Source: CAITZA01 sp937915285
GTDB lineage: Bacteria; Desulfobacterota; Desulfomonilia; Desulfomonilales; Desulfomonilaceae
Length of the DNA stretch: 64,000 bases
Assembly (NCBI GenBank): GCA_036821825.1
Contig: DAISIV010000013.1
Location: forward strand, 20,878 to 84,877
Direction of reading: 5' to 3'
Shown: in pieces, positions 1 through 8,755 of the stretch
How positions within the stretch are numbered: position 1 is the stretch's first letter
How the letters are laid out: the number at the start of each line of letters is the position of its first letter
Position numbers and translations under genes: made by a program
Notes under the pieces: model-generated
Seen by the model: only the letters and a program-made list of their open reading frames with translations
Databases searched by the model: none
What the model was told of the DNA's origin: nothing

Positions 1-205
1 ACTCAACTCTGGAATGCGTCTGGATCGAATGATTCACAAGCTGATCCGTAAAACGGCAGAAAAGACTCGTGAAATCATTGGTAAGGATGATGCCGAGCTT
101 ATCGACCCATCGGGTTTTTTCGTGTCCTGGGACATTGAAAAAAATCGGCCCAGGCTTACGGTTGACATTGGGAGTGTCTATTTCGAGAGCTTGTGGATTT
201 CATAG
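1..205 (+). CDS. C-terminal end of an unrecognised protein (5' end outside window)
   Basis: The frame is open from the first bases of the window to a stop at 203-205, so this is most likely the tail of a gene that starts upstream. An ATG at 14 exists but has no convincing ribosome binding site. The visible part is about 67 residues, with a basic helical stretch followed by a short beta-like segment ending in SLWIS. I do not recognise a family and assign no function. A hairpin region begins about 25 bases after the stop. Confidence 0.45.
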   Translation, partial: LNSGMRLDRMIHKLIRKTAEKTREIIGKDDAELIDPSGFFVSWDIEKNRPRLTVDIGSVYFESLWIS

Positions 206-221
206 GAATCTCAGCCGCGGA

Positions 222-282
222 TAAAAAAAAAGCCCGACCTGTCAGTCGGACTTTGGAGGGTATTAGAATTTTCAGGTCGGGC
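222..282 (-). terminator. Rho-independent terminator, probably bidirectional
   Basis: Two overlapping inverted repeats are present. The longer pairs GCCCGACCTG (232-241) with CAGGTCGGGC (273-282). A shorter GTCCGAC/GTCGGGC stem reads on the minus strand into a run of nine T (222-230 as A on the plus strand). It lies 55 bases past the stop of the minus-strand beta-barrel gene and 25 bases past the plus-strand fragment, so it separates two convergent genes. Confidence 0.75.
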
Positions 283-337
283 AATTAAGCGGGGGAGGAA
301 TCAGGCCTTGGACCGGCTTTCGGCAATGATTCAATTT

Positions 338-1336
338 TTAGAAAAGAAACCCGACTTGAACGAATGCGCCATCCAATGTTGTGTTGAGCGCATCCTGCTT
401 TAATTCCTTCTGGAAATATGAGTATCTGTAACCGCCCTTGACAAAACCGAAGCGGCCGGATTTTATTGGAATCATGTAGTTAAGAGCCGTCTCGGCGTCA
501 AAACCGAAACTGTCACTCAAGAAGGCCACGTCAGCCTTGCAACTAAGCGCTAGAGTGTTTCCTCGCCAGTTCTTTAAGGCCTTTTCGAACTCCAGTCCCA
601 CCACTGCAAGATTGCGTGAATCATCCCAGGTCATAGCGTTTGTAGCCCCAATTACCGTCCCAACGGTCAGTTTGTCCTGAACATACATCCATTCAGCAAA
701 CAGGTTGGTCCGGCTACTAGGAGTGTTGATCAGGTTCAGACCTATACCAGCTCTGTGCTCAAATCGCTCCCACCTTGAAAATACCTGGGTCTGGGCTGCA
801 AACAGTTGGCCGGCGAAACTGAAGGCGCTCGCGTTTGTCCCTGACGCATCCATCTTAATGGGGGTAAAAGAATACCTTAGTGAAAACTTGGGACGCAACT
901 GGTACGAGGCTTCAACCGACCAAACAACATTTCCCGATTTTTTGAATCCCAGATTATCGTTGAAATCCGCCGGACTGCCCGTGAATGCAGCCCCTGCCAA
1001 ACTGCGCCGGGCTTCACCATGAACCCTGGCAAACAGGGCCTTCGGGCCCGCAACGAACTGTCCCTGAGCAGGAACCGGTAAAAGATTGTCCTGCGCCCAA
1101 TTCATAGGATTTAATCTCGACATGCCATCGAGCCCACCCATGATTGAAGGCTTCACTTTAGTTGTAACTGGTTCAGATGGCTTGACTTTTGATATCGCCT
1201 TGTAACCCGCGGACGTATCCACCGAAGTCGCCAACTGATCATAGCTCATTATGGCCGACTCCCCAAAAGCAAGCGATGCAGACCAGGCTACCACAAAAGT
1301 CCACACAAACAACAACTTTGCACATTTTCTTAACAT
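338..1336 (-). CDS. Exported beta-barrel-like outer membrane protein, unknown function
   Basis: Exported protein of 332 residues. The start ATG at 1336 follows a GGGAGGG ribosome site and opens a clear signal peptide (MLRKCAKLLFVW..., cleavage near SLAFG). A longer reading to 1402 is rejected because it would run over the predicted promoter. After a proline-rich linker the chain alternates hydrophobic and polar residues with many aromatics and ends in FVQVGFLF, an aromatic C-terminus typical of outer-membrane beta-barrels recognised by BamA. No porin or transporter family could be named. It stands alone between a terminator and its own promoter. Confidence 0.75.
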   Translation of the reverse strand: MLRKCAKLLFVWTFVVAWSASLAFGESAIMSYDQLATSVDTSAGYKAISKVKPSEPVTTKVKPSIMGGLDGMSRLNPMNWAQDNLLPVPAQGQFVAGPKALFARVHGEARRSLAGAAFTGSPADFNDNLGFKKSGNVVWSVEASYQLRPKFSLRYSFTPIKMDASGTNASAFSFAGQLFAAQTQVFSRWERFEHRAGIGLNLINTPSSRTNLFAEWMYVQDKLTVGTVIGATNAMTWDDSRNLAVVGLEFEKALKNWRGNTLALSCKADVAFLSDSFGFDAETALNYMIPIKSGRFGFVKGGYRYSYFQKELKQDALNTTLDGAFVQVGFLF

Positions 1337-1374
1337 AACACCCTCCCTCAGGGTTCTAATGTGTTGCAAGGTGG

Positions 1375-1402
1375 AGATTAAACTGTTTTTATATTTTGTC
1401 AA
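1375..1402 (-). promoter_or_regulatory. Sigma-70-type promoter for the beta-barrel gene
   Basis: Read on the minus strand, TTGACA (1402-1397) is followed after 16 bases by TAATCT (1380-1375). It sits about 40 bases upstream of the ATG at 1336, which supports that start. Prediction from sequence only. Confidence 0.6.
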
Positions 1403-1781
1403 GAAAAATATTAAGTATGAAAGGGTAGTTATATTAATTTCCTAGAAACGAGTTTAAAAAATGCACTGACTCGATCGATGGAACACCGCTTGAAATAACG
1501 CTTTGCGGGTAATACGCGCTTCGGCATTGGTCCCATTAACTTTAAATATCATAGACAACATATAGTATTTATTCACAGAGTTTGCGCGCAGGTTTTTGGC
1601 GTGCCTTGCCGCCATGAAGGCTAGAGCCCCTTGCACGGTCTTTGGAATGTTTTTGGGACAGGCAGGAATGGTGGCAGAGACAACTCCCAGGACTGTAAAT
1701 CGACCTCGGGGAGAAGACCTCGTTTTGCGACAGTTGCCGGCGTTACCAGGAATATATTGTTATATTAAGGTCTTGTGCGAG
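1403..1781. other. Intergenic stretch with no supported gene
   Basis: About 380 bases between the promoter of the beta-barrel gene and the end of the glycosyltransferase gene. Short open frames exist on both strands (1454-1636 minus, 1596-1943 plus) but lack ribosome sites and protein-like composition, and the plus one runs into the glycosyltransferase gene. A GACCTCG direct repeat occurs near 1700-1720. I see no tRNA, hairpin-T-run terminator or recognisable remnant. Confidence 0.5.
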
Positions 1782-2573
1782 CTAGTTGGAAGGGCTTATC
1801 TGTCTGTAATAATCCTTGGGCGACACCCTGTCGGACCCGGAAAAGATGCTGAATTGACGCAAGCCCCATTTCTGGAGTCTAAACCTTACTGCAGTCCACA
1901 ACACGCCAACACCATAAACAACGGACCTCTTGAAATTGATTGACGAAGCCTCAGGGAAATATCTTGTAGGACAGGAAATTTCGCCCACACTGAAATCAAA
2001 GAATATGGCCTGTGCGATCATTTCGTTATCGAAAAGGAAGTCATCCGAATTTTCCTGAAGAGGAAGCGATTCGAGGCATTTCTTGGAGAAGGCCCTGTAT
2101 CCAGAATGAAATTCTGATAGTTTGGAACCTATGATGAAATTCTCCAGAAGTGTGAGGATGCGGTTTGAAACATATTTGTAGAGTGGCATGCCGCCCATTC
2201 GGGCTTTTCCTCCAAGGATTCTTGATCCCATGACCAGTTCGTATTCGTCGGACACTATCATGGCCGCCATGGCCGGGACCAATTTGGGGGAATACTGATA
2301 GTCCGGATGCAACATGACAATCACATCGGCGCCATGTTTAAGGGCCTCGGAATAGCAGGTCTTCTGATTTCGTCCGTAGCCGTAATTCTGGTTGTGCAGG
2401 AAAACCTTTAGTCCCAATTTTTTTGCCAGTTCCACCGTCTCATCGGATGAACAGTCATCCACCAGCAAAATGTCATCTACCACCTGCGTATCGATTTCGG
2501 AGATTGTCTTTTCGAGGGTTTTCTCAGCATTGTAAGCTGGCAGGACTACGATAATTCTTTTTCCGTTTAACAT
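1782..2573 (-). CDS. Family 2 glycosyltransferase (polyprenol-phosphate mannosyltransferase-like)
   Basis: Transfers a sugar from a nucleotide donor, probably to a lipid or polysaccharide precursor at the cytoplasmic membrane face. The GT-A fold signature is at the N-terminus: VVLPAYNAEKTLEK, then DDILLVDDCSSDET and a HPDYQYSPK segment that replaces the usual DXD loop. No C-terminal membrane helices are seen, so it resembles soluble DPM1-like enzymes. The ATG at 2573 is preferred because GAAAGG precedes it. The frame also opens at 2648, directly abutting the xdhC stop, but with a poor ribosome site. It is co-directional with xdhC, and the real acceptor is unknown. Confidence 0.85.
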   Translation of the reverse strand: MLNGKRIIVVLPAYNAEKTLEKTISEIDTQVVDDILLVDDCSSDETVELAKKLGLKVFLHNQNYGYGRNQKTCYSEALKHGADVIVMLHPDYQYSPKLVPAMAAMIVSDEYELVMGSRILGGKARMGGMPLYKYVSNRILTLLENFIIGSKLSEFHSGYRAFSKKCLESLPLQENSDDFLFDNEMIAQAIFFDFSVGEISCPTRYFPEASSINFKRSVVYGVGVLWTAVRFRLQKWGLRQFSIFSGSDRVSPKDYYRQISPSN

Positions 2574-2648
2574 TTTGACCTTTCGGATGTATGGATCAGG
2601 ACGTGATTTTTTTCGACAGTTATTCAGGGTCTGTTTTTCTGCGGTCAT

Positions 2649-3740
2649 CTAACCGGACATGCAGGCTGCCTTTGTATTTTTATCCATGCTGGCCTGTTTT
2701 GTCTGTATCAACTCTGCTACTATTGATACCGCTATTTCCTGAGGTGTTTCTCCGCCTATGGGAAGCCCGATTGGTGAATGAACGCGTTTTAGAAGATCTT
2801 CATCAACCCCCTCTTTCAAAAGAGCGTCGAAAATCATCTTTATCTTTCGCCGTGATCCTATCATACCGACGTAACGAGCGGGGGTATCCAAGGCCTGTTT
2901 AAGAACCGTCTTGTCGTGGGAATGTCCTCTGGTGACTATGACGATATAACTATCGTACCCTATACCCAAAGTCCGCATTGAGTTTTCAAAATCATCTACA
3001 ACCAGTATGCGTTCTGCGTCAGGAACTTTCTGAAAATTGGCGAAGTCTTCCCTGTCGTCAACAAGAGTCACCTTGAAACCTACGTATGTGGCGAGTTGAG
3101 CCACGCATATCCCGACATGCCCTGCCCCGAAAATGTATACCATTCCGCGTGGATAAAAATATTCCATGAATGCCGGATATCCGGCATGGTCACTCTCCAG
3201 AAGTTGAGCCTGGCCTGCAAACCGGGTGGATTGAAATTCACTGATCAGCCGATCCTGTTCACTCAGGTTTCCAAAAGATGCGCCTGTTTCATCTAAAAAC
3301 AGCCGGTCCAAAGGGTTGGTCTCAAGTGCGCCAACATGACTGGGAATCCGGGTGACCAAGTAACCTGAGAGTCTTTCTGAATCAATCCTCAGGAGGTTTC
3401 GATAAATCTCTCTGGAAATGTTGTCAAACGGGTTATGGTAATCAATCAGTACCTTGACTGTGCCTCCACATATCATGATCTCTGCAGAGGTATCGTCTCC
3501 GGAAAATGCGAAACGCATGAGCGTTGAAAACTTTTCTTCCAGGGCCTTCCTGGCAGCGGAAATGACCTGGGCCTCGAAAAGTCCTCCTCCTATTGTTCCC
3601 ACTGTAGCCCCATCCCTCTTGACCAGAAACTTGGAACCTACATGCCTGGGAGAAGAACCTTGCAGCGATACGATGGTGGCTATGCAAAAATCCTCGCCCT
3701 CATCAAGGAGATCTAAAGCCTCTTTCCATATCTGGATCAT
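2649..3740 (-). CDS. xdhC: XdhC/CoxI family molybdoenzyme maturation factor
   Basis: Family members bind molybdenum cofactor, help sulfurate it and insert it into xanthine-dehydrogenase-type hydroxylases. The N-terminal XdhC domain shows LQGSSPRHVGSK and TIGGGLFEA. The C-terminal half is a Rossmann domain with GAGHVG at residues 205-210 and VTRGHSHD further on. The length of 363 residues is normal. No xdhAB or coxLMS genes are nearby, so its client enzyme must lie elsewhere. The downstream neighbour is a glycosyltransferase, an association without obvious functional meaning. A sigma-70-like promoter lies about 75 bases upstream. Confidence 0.9.
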   Translation of the reverse strand: MIQIWKEALDLLDEGEDFCIATIVSLQGSSPRHVGSKFLVKRDGATVGTIGGGLFEAQVISAARKALEEKFSTLMRFAFSGDDTSAEIMICGGTVKVLIDYHNPFDNISREIYRNLLRIDSERLSGYLVTRIPSHVGALETNPLDRLFLDETGASFGNLSEQDRLISEFQSTRFAGQAQLLESDHAGYPAFMEYFYPRGMVYIFGAGHVGICVAQLATYVGFKVTLVDDREDFANFQKVPDAERILVVDDFENSMRTLGIGYDSYIVIVTRGHSHDKTVLKQALDTPARYVGMIGSRRKIKMIFDALLKEGVDEDLLKRVHSPIGLPIGGETPQEIAVSIVAELIQTKQASMDKNTKAACMSG

Positions 3741-3812
3741 TATATTCCTGCCAACTTCCGAAAGTTTTGCGGTGTAATTCCATGAGTGTATATCTTAAGA
3801 AATCAGATTGAA

Positions 3813-3842
3813 TAGTTAGCTTTTGTAATGAGTTTTTGTCAA
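3813..3842 (-). promoter_or_regulatory. Sigma-70-type promoter upstream of xdhC
   Basis: On the minus strand TTGACA (3842-3837) and TAACTA (3818-3813) are separated by 18 bases, about 75 bases before the xdhC start. Confidence 0.5.
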
Positions 3843-4007
3843 GCAGGGCATTTATTAATTACAGGGCGATTGCCTCTGTGCCTCGTCGTCCGTTAAAAAA
3901 AGTCGTGGTAGTTTTTTACAGACGAACTTATATTTTAAGAGTGGTGGAACTGAACCGCAGTGGAACGGCACTAATTCAGTAGTCTCAATGACCCCGGGAA
4001 AGACGCA

Positions 4008-4982
4008 TTGACATACTTTTCCAATCAATCAGATACCAGGTTCTCTGAAACAGCATCCAACCTCTCTTCAAACATGTCCGGTAATGTCCGACCGTTGATG
4101 ACTGGCGCCAAAGGGACAGGGCTCGTCCTTTCTGCCGGTGGAGCGCGCGGGGCCTACCACATAGGGGCATGGAGGGCTTTTCAGGAGAAGGGATTGAGGT
4201 TTGACGCCTTTTCTGGAAGCTCAATCGGCGCCCTAAATTCGGCTTTGGTCTGTCAGGGAGATTGGGACAAGGCATACAGGCTATGGATAGAGATGCCAAC
4301 CATCAGCATCGTCAAACCTGATGCTGAACGTTTGGCCAGATTCCTGTTGACCATGGCCACGGATGTTGGACTCATGTTGCTACCAATACCCAATCTTCGA
4401 TTGCTCAGGATGTTAAAGCCGGTTTTGGTCGGAATCAAGATTGCATCGCGTTATGGATTCGCAGGGGCGTTTGCGAGAGAAGGCCTGATTGACATGCTCT
4501 CTTTCCAGCCCTTTATCAGCCAGTTCCTGGATATGAAAAAAGTTGTCGATTGCCGACAGCCTGTTTTCTCATGCGTTTATGAGGCTCCGAGAGCTTTCAA
4601 ACCATTGGGACACACTCGGCACATCCGTCTTCAGGAATTATCGGCCGACCAGGCCTGGGCCGTACTCGCCGCATCCGCATCCCTACCTCTGATTTTTTCA
4701 ACAGTGGGGATTGACAATATTCCCTACATTGACGGCGGGCTGGGTTCGTGGATGCCAATTGAGCCTTTAATGAAAAGACAACTCGACCAAATCTGGGCTG
4801 TTTCGACCAGCGCAGGTTATAAACCAAGACATTTCCACAAAGTCGCCCATTCCACCCGCCTTAAAGTGCTTCAGCCACAAAAATCTCTCGGCAGATTCCC
4901 TGTCGCCACATTCGGTTTTACCCGGGACAACATTGAACGATGGATCGAGACAGGATATACCGAAACAAGGAATTCTCTCTAA
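4008..4982 (+). CDS. Patatin-like phospholipase
   Basis: Predicted serine acyl hydrolase acting on membrane phospholipids through a Ser-Asp dyad. The oxyanion segment SAGGARGAYHIG is followed by the nucleophile elbow GSSIG (Ser72 in this numbering) and the DGG motif with Asp242, so the active site is complete. The frame opens at a TTG (4008) after GGGAAAGA. ATGs at 4074 and 4098 are alternatives, because the TTGACA at 4008-4013 also resembles a -35 box. No signal peptide is evident. It is monocistronic between two AT-rich gaps. Confidence 0.88.
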   Translation: MTYFSNQSDTRFSETASNLSSNMSGNVRPLMTGAKGTGLVLSAGGARGAYHIGAWRAFQEKGLRFDAFSGSSIGALNSALVCQGDWDKAYRLWIEMPTISIVKPDAERLARFLLTMATDVGLMLLPIPNLRLLRMLKPVLVGIKIASRYGFAGAFAREGLIDMLSFQPFISQFLDMKKVVDCRQPVFSCVYEAPRAFKPLGHTRHIRLQELSADQAWAVLAASASLPLIFSTVGIDNIPYIDGGLGSWMPIEPLMKRQLDQIWAVSTSAGYKPRHFHKVAHSTRLKVLQPQKSLGRFPVATFGFTRDNIERWIETGYTETRNSL

Positions 4983-5236
4983 TTTCAGTTGAACTCCATT
5001 AAATTTTTTCCAAAATGTAACTATTTTTTGACTGGGGTGTCTGTACAAACAATTACAACAACTATATCAAATAATAAAACTTATCCATTATGGCGTTACA
5101 TTGCATATAACTCGCCACAACATTAATTTTAAGATTAATTGTATTGTAATAACGACTATATTTTTGTATAGGCATGGACAGCCTAATGGTCGGGTGATAA
5201 ACTTTTGTTCTGTCACCGCCTAGAAGGAGGCCTCAG

Positions 5237-7891
5237 TTGAAGTCCCCGTTTAGCAGAATTAATGGCGACAAACCTTTCAACGATATTTTCAGTCGCCCGG
5301 AAAATACCAGGAAGAGTTGGTCCATATTTGGAAGTCTGACACGACTTGTGCTTCTTATTGTGATCGGATTGATTACCGGCGCTGCCGGGGTGGCTGCCCA
5401 AGGTTACATCTATTTCACTCAGAGTGTTCCAGGCATAGAGAAACTGGCAAAATATTCGCCCCCTGTAGTTACCTCATTCTATGCGGACAAGGGTGAACTG
5501 ATAGGGGAGTTTGCCTATCAGAGACGCTTTCTTGCCCCTATGGACCAAATTCCCAAGCATTTGAAGGATGCTTTTGTGGCTGCTGAAGACAAGAATTTCT
5601 GGCGTCACAGTGGTGTGGATAAGGAAGCCATTCTAAGAGCGATAAAGAAAAACCTCACCACAGGCGCCCTGAGAGAGGGCGCCAGCACCATTACCCAACA
5701 GGTAGCCAAAACATTCCTGCTGACTCCCGAGAGAAAATTCACACGAAAGATTAAGGAAGCCATTTTATCGACGCGGATTGAACAGTCTTTGAGCAAGGAG
5801 CAGATTCTATACCTTTATTTAAACCAGATTTATCTTGGAAGTTCGGCTTATGGGGTGGAGGCTGCAGCCCAGACATATTTCGACAAATCCATAAAGGACC
5901 TTACCATTGCTGAATGCGCAATGCTTGCGGGACTTGCCAAGGCGCCTTCGGTGAATTCTCCAAAGAGGAATCTGAAAAAGTCATTGGAACGCCGATCCTA
6001 CGTTTTGAAAAGAATGCTCGAGGACGGCTTCATAACCGAGGCGGAGTATGAGCAGGCCAACAAGGAAGAGCCAAAAATCTACAACACTGTCAATAACAAC
6101 GCCAGGCTTGTCTCGGATTTCGTCGAGCATGTTCGTCGGTATATAGAAAAGAAATACGGGACTGAGGCTCTGTACAAGGAAGGGCTTCAGGTTTACACTA
6201 CTGTTGACCTGGAAACCACAAGGATGTCCCGCGATTCGATGGAGGCCGGATTAAGAGAACTGGATAAACGTCAGGGTTACCGCGGACCGGTCAAAACCCT
6301 CAGTGTGAAGGGGGTAATGGAGTTTCTTGAGGAAAAAACCAGGACCATGGAAACTCCTCTGAAGTTCGGTCAGTTAACTGATGGGGTGATCACTCACATT
6401 GATTCTGAAAACATTTATGTTCGACTGGGATCTTTTGTTGGTGAAAACCAGAAAAAGGACTACATAGGGCAAATAAAAATAGAGCATGACCCCAAATGGT
6501 GGGTTAGACAGCCATATATAAGACCTGAGCTGCGGACCAGGAATTTTTCCCCTGGAGACCTGCCTTTTCAGGTCGGAGATTTGATCCAGGTCAGGATACT
6601 GGACCCCAATGCAAAGAGAAAAGAGCTTTATGTAAAGAAATTTGGCAAAACAGATCCAGAACTCAAGAATTACAAACAGTACAATGAGGAAATGTCCCCG
6701 TATTTTCTGCTTGAACCAGAGCAGGAGCCGATCGTTCAATCGGCCTTGATGATGAGAGAAAACAGGACCGGGTATGTCCGGGTGCTTCTCGGCGGATACT
6801 CAGCCGCAGAATCCAAATATAACCGCGCCACACAATCCCGGAGGCAGGCAGGCTCTTCATATAAGCCTGTGATATACGCTGCGGCTCTGGACAAGGGATT
6901 TACAGCCTCTGACATGATCATGGACTCCCCGCTTGCTCTGACTGTTCCGGGAACCGGAGAGGTCTGGCGACCCAAGAACTATCGTGGTGGTTTCGCCGGC
7001 CCTGTTACATTCAGGGACTGTCTCGTAAAATCGAGGAATATTCCCACAATCAAGATCCTCCAGCAGATAGGCATCGAACACACCAAGAACTATGCCCGTA
7101 AACTCGGATACACCTCTCCGCCTGTTGACAACCTCACCCTGGCCCTTGGCTCCACAGGCGTTTCACTGGAGGAGCAGGTCAATGCTTACTCCGTTTTCCC
7201 TAATCTAGGTTATTTCGTTCCCCCTATTTACGTCACCAAGGTGCTCGACAGGAATGGAAAAGTCCTTGAGGAGAGGATGTCCCCGGCCCTTATCACAGAC
7301 CCTCTTCAAACTGATCATGTCTCGGTCAGCACGGTTTCCGCTGATTCCCGAGGTTCGGGGATTCATTTCGAATCAGACTGGGCAGACAGGTCTTCCGCCC
7401 AGGCCAAACGCAGGATAGACGAGGGAACAGCATACATAATGACGTCAATCATGCAGGGAGTGATCACCGAGGGAACAGCTACCAATCTCAAAAAGATTGT
7501 GGGCCGCCCCGACATTGCCGGGAAAACCGGAACAACAAATGAAAACGTTGACGCATGGTTCGTTGGTTACTCCCCGGACTACACCTGCGGAGTCTGGGTC
7601 GGATTTGATGATGAAGTATCAATCGGTGATGGCGAAACAGGCGGTAAAGCAGCCGCCCCCATTTGGGGTTATTTCGTCAGAAGCCTTCTGGCAGACAAGC
7701 CTGTTAAGGAATTTCCTGCTCCTGCTTCCATTGAGTTCCGCAAAATAGATCCGAGGACCGGATTGCTGACGTCAAATTCTGAGGGTGTAAAGGAAATCTT
7801 TAAAACAGGTAGTGGCCCTGCCCAGGTCACACAGAAACCGATAAGAGGCTCAAGATGGGATTACGCCGGTTCCGATCTGGACCAGTTCTGA
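5237..7891 (+). CDS. mrcA: Penicillin-binding protein 1A, bifunctional peptidoglycan synthase
   Basis: Polymerises lipid II and cross-links stem peptides in the periplasm. A TTG start lies six bases after a perfect AGAAGGAGG site. Domain order: N-terminal membrane anchor (about residues 34-54), glycosyltransferase family 51 domain with EDKNFWRHSGVD (about 116-127) and GASTITQQVAK, an OB-like insert around residues 330-480, then the transpeptidase. Transpeptidase motifs are complete: SSYK (Ser540), SRN (599-601) and KTGT (from Lys763). Length 884 fits the PBP1A class with the OB insert. It is followed by a hairpin terminator. Confidence 0.95.
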   Translation: MKSPFSRINGDKPFNDIFSRPENTRKSWSIFGSLTRLVLLIVIGLITGAAGVAAQGYIYFTQSVPGIEKLAKYSPPVVTSFYADKGELIGEFAYQRRFLAPMDQIPKHLKDAFVAAEDKNFWRHSGVDKEAILRAIKKNLTTGALREGASTITQQVAKTFLLTPERKFTRKIKEAILSTRIEQSLSKEQILYLYLNQIYLGSSAYGVEAAAQTYFDKSIKDLTIAECAMLAGLAKAPSVNSPKRNLKKSLERRSYVLKRMLEDGFITEAEYEQANKEEPKIYNTVNNNARLVSDFVEHVRRYIEKKYGTEALYKEGLQVYTTVDLETTRMSRDSMEAGLRELDKRQGYRGPVKTLSVKGVMEFLEEKTRTMETPLKFGQLTDGVITHIDSENIYVRLGSFVGENQKKDYIGQIKIEHDPKWWVRQPYIRPELRTRNFSPGDLPFQVGDLIQVRILDPNAKRKELYVKKFGKTDPELKNYKQYNEEMSPYFLLEPEQEPIVQSALMMRENRTGYVRVLLGGYSAAESKYNRATQSRRQAGSSYKPVIYAAALDKGFTASDMIMDSPLALTVPGTGEVWRPKNYRGGFAGPVTFRDCLVKSRNIPTIKILQQIGIEHTKNYARKLGYTSPPVDNLTLALGSTGVSLEEQVNAYSVFPNLGYFVPPIYVTKVLDRNGKVLEERMSPALITDPLQTDHVSVSTVSADSRGSGIHFESDWADRSSAQAKRRIDEGTAYIMTSIMQGVITEGTATNLKKIVGRPDIAGKTGTTNENVDAWFVGYSPDYTCGVWVGFDDEVSIGDGETGGKAAAPIWGYFVRSLLADKPVKEFPAPASIEFRKIDPRTGLLTSNSEGVKEIFKTGSGPAQVTQKPIRGSRWDYAGSDLDQF

Positions 7892-7892
7892 G

Positions 7893-7937
7893 AAAAGCCG
7901 GTTCCGATCATCTCTCGTATTCCGCTGGCCGGCTTTT
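7893..7937. terminator. Bidirectional hairpin between convergent genes
   Basis: AAAAGCCGG (7893-7901) pairs with CCGGCTTTT (7929-7937), giving a U-tract on either strand. It ends the PBP1A transcript and the convergent membrane-protein gene. Confidence 0.75.
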
Positions 7938-7948
7938 GTTACAACGGT

Positions 7949-8476
7949 TTAAGTTCCGTCTTCCAGAGATCCCGGAAACCGGGCCTTTGCTTCATAAACA
8001 AACAGGGCACGAAGTTTATCCCAGAAATCACCACCCAAAACAAATAAACTGGCTATGAACATGGCGTCAGCAGCCAGATTTACGTAAAGGCGTTCTGATG
8101 ACGAATCCGGTAGCCAACGGGGAAAGTAAGCCTGAACATAAGTAGGTATCAAAGGCAATATGAACATTACCAAACCGATGGTGTATCGTAACTTACTCAC
8201 CTTGGCAGATGGCGCCAGCCTCTTAAGATAACCCAGACTCCTGGCTTTTATGATTTCAAAGTTCTCTTTACCGAGAACCGCTGCGGCCATCAGTATCAAT
8301 ACCTCCGGAACCCCTAGACTCAGCAAGCCTATTATCGAGGCCTTCAAACCAAGTGAAATCTCCAATTGCGCAACCAGTATCCCGAACGCAGGACACACGC
8401 AGGACAGAACCAGCAGGGTTATGCCAACATATAATCTTGTTTTTCTTCTAAACTCATTAGCTGGTTTGTTTTCCAT
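7949..8476 (-). CDS. Small membrane protein, possibly of the 'transporter suffix domain' type
   Basis: A 175-residue protein with about four hydrophobic segments (LYVGITLLVLSCV, SIIGLLSLGVPEVLILMAAAVL, IGLVMFILPLIPTYVQAYF, AADAMFIASLFVLGG). The start at 8476 is chosen for the AGAGGTAG site; the frame is open further upstream to 8575. The pattern of paired hydrophobic segments around GVPEVLILMAAAVLGKE resembles the small proteins that annotation pipelines call transporter suffix domain proteins, sometimes fused to transporters. This assignment is from memory and tentative. No transporter gene is adjacent, and function is unknown. Confidence 0.65.
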   Translation of the reverse strand: MENKPANEFRRKTRLYVGITLLVLSCVCPAFGILVAQLEISLGLKASIIGLLSLGVPEVLILMAAAVLGKENFEIIKARSLGYLKRLAPSAKVSKLRYTIGLVMFILPLIPTYVQAYFPRWLPDSSSERLYVNLAADAMFIASLFVLGGDFWDKLRALFVYEAKARFPGSLEDGT

Positions 8477-8613
8477 AAAACTACCTCTTTTTCCACTAAG
8501 GAGCTTTTTAATTAGAGTTGAAATTTTGCTCCATAGACTCAAGGAAATAATACCTTTGAGCCCAGAGATGGCCATAATTATGATTTAAGGGCCATTTTGA
8601 GTCGTATAGAAGC

Positions 8614-8643
8614 TTGACACAAAGCTTTATAGGCATATATCTA
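8614..8643 (+). promoter_or_regulatory. Sigma-70-type promoter for lon
   Basis: TTGACA (8614-8619) is followed after 16 bases by TATATC (8636-8641), or after 18 by TATCTA. It lies about 115 bases upstream of the lon ATG, leaving a sizeable untranslated leader. No heat-shock CIRCE-type repeat was seen. Confidence 0.6.
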
Positions 8644-8755
8644 ATACATGATAATGTTTTTTGCCACTATCGAGGGGCTGTTAGCCAAAATAGTCCGCGT
8701 TTGGCACGTTTTTAACTTGTTTTTCATGATGGTGAACATATAAAGAGGCATTAAT

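Noticed and set aside
1596..1943. Plus-strand open frame of 115 codons
   Set aside because: No ribosome site, composition unlike its neighbours, and it runs antisense into the glycosyltransferase gene.
2574..2648. 25-codon N-terminal extension of the glycosyltransferase
   Set aside because: Basic, non-family sequence with a poor ribosome site. The ATG at 2573 begins where the GT-A fold starts.
8700..8716. TTGGCACG near lon resembling a sigma-54 -24 element
   Set aside because: The required GC at -12 is missing (the sequence there is TTAAC). A good sigma-70 promoter lies just upstream.
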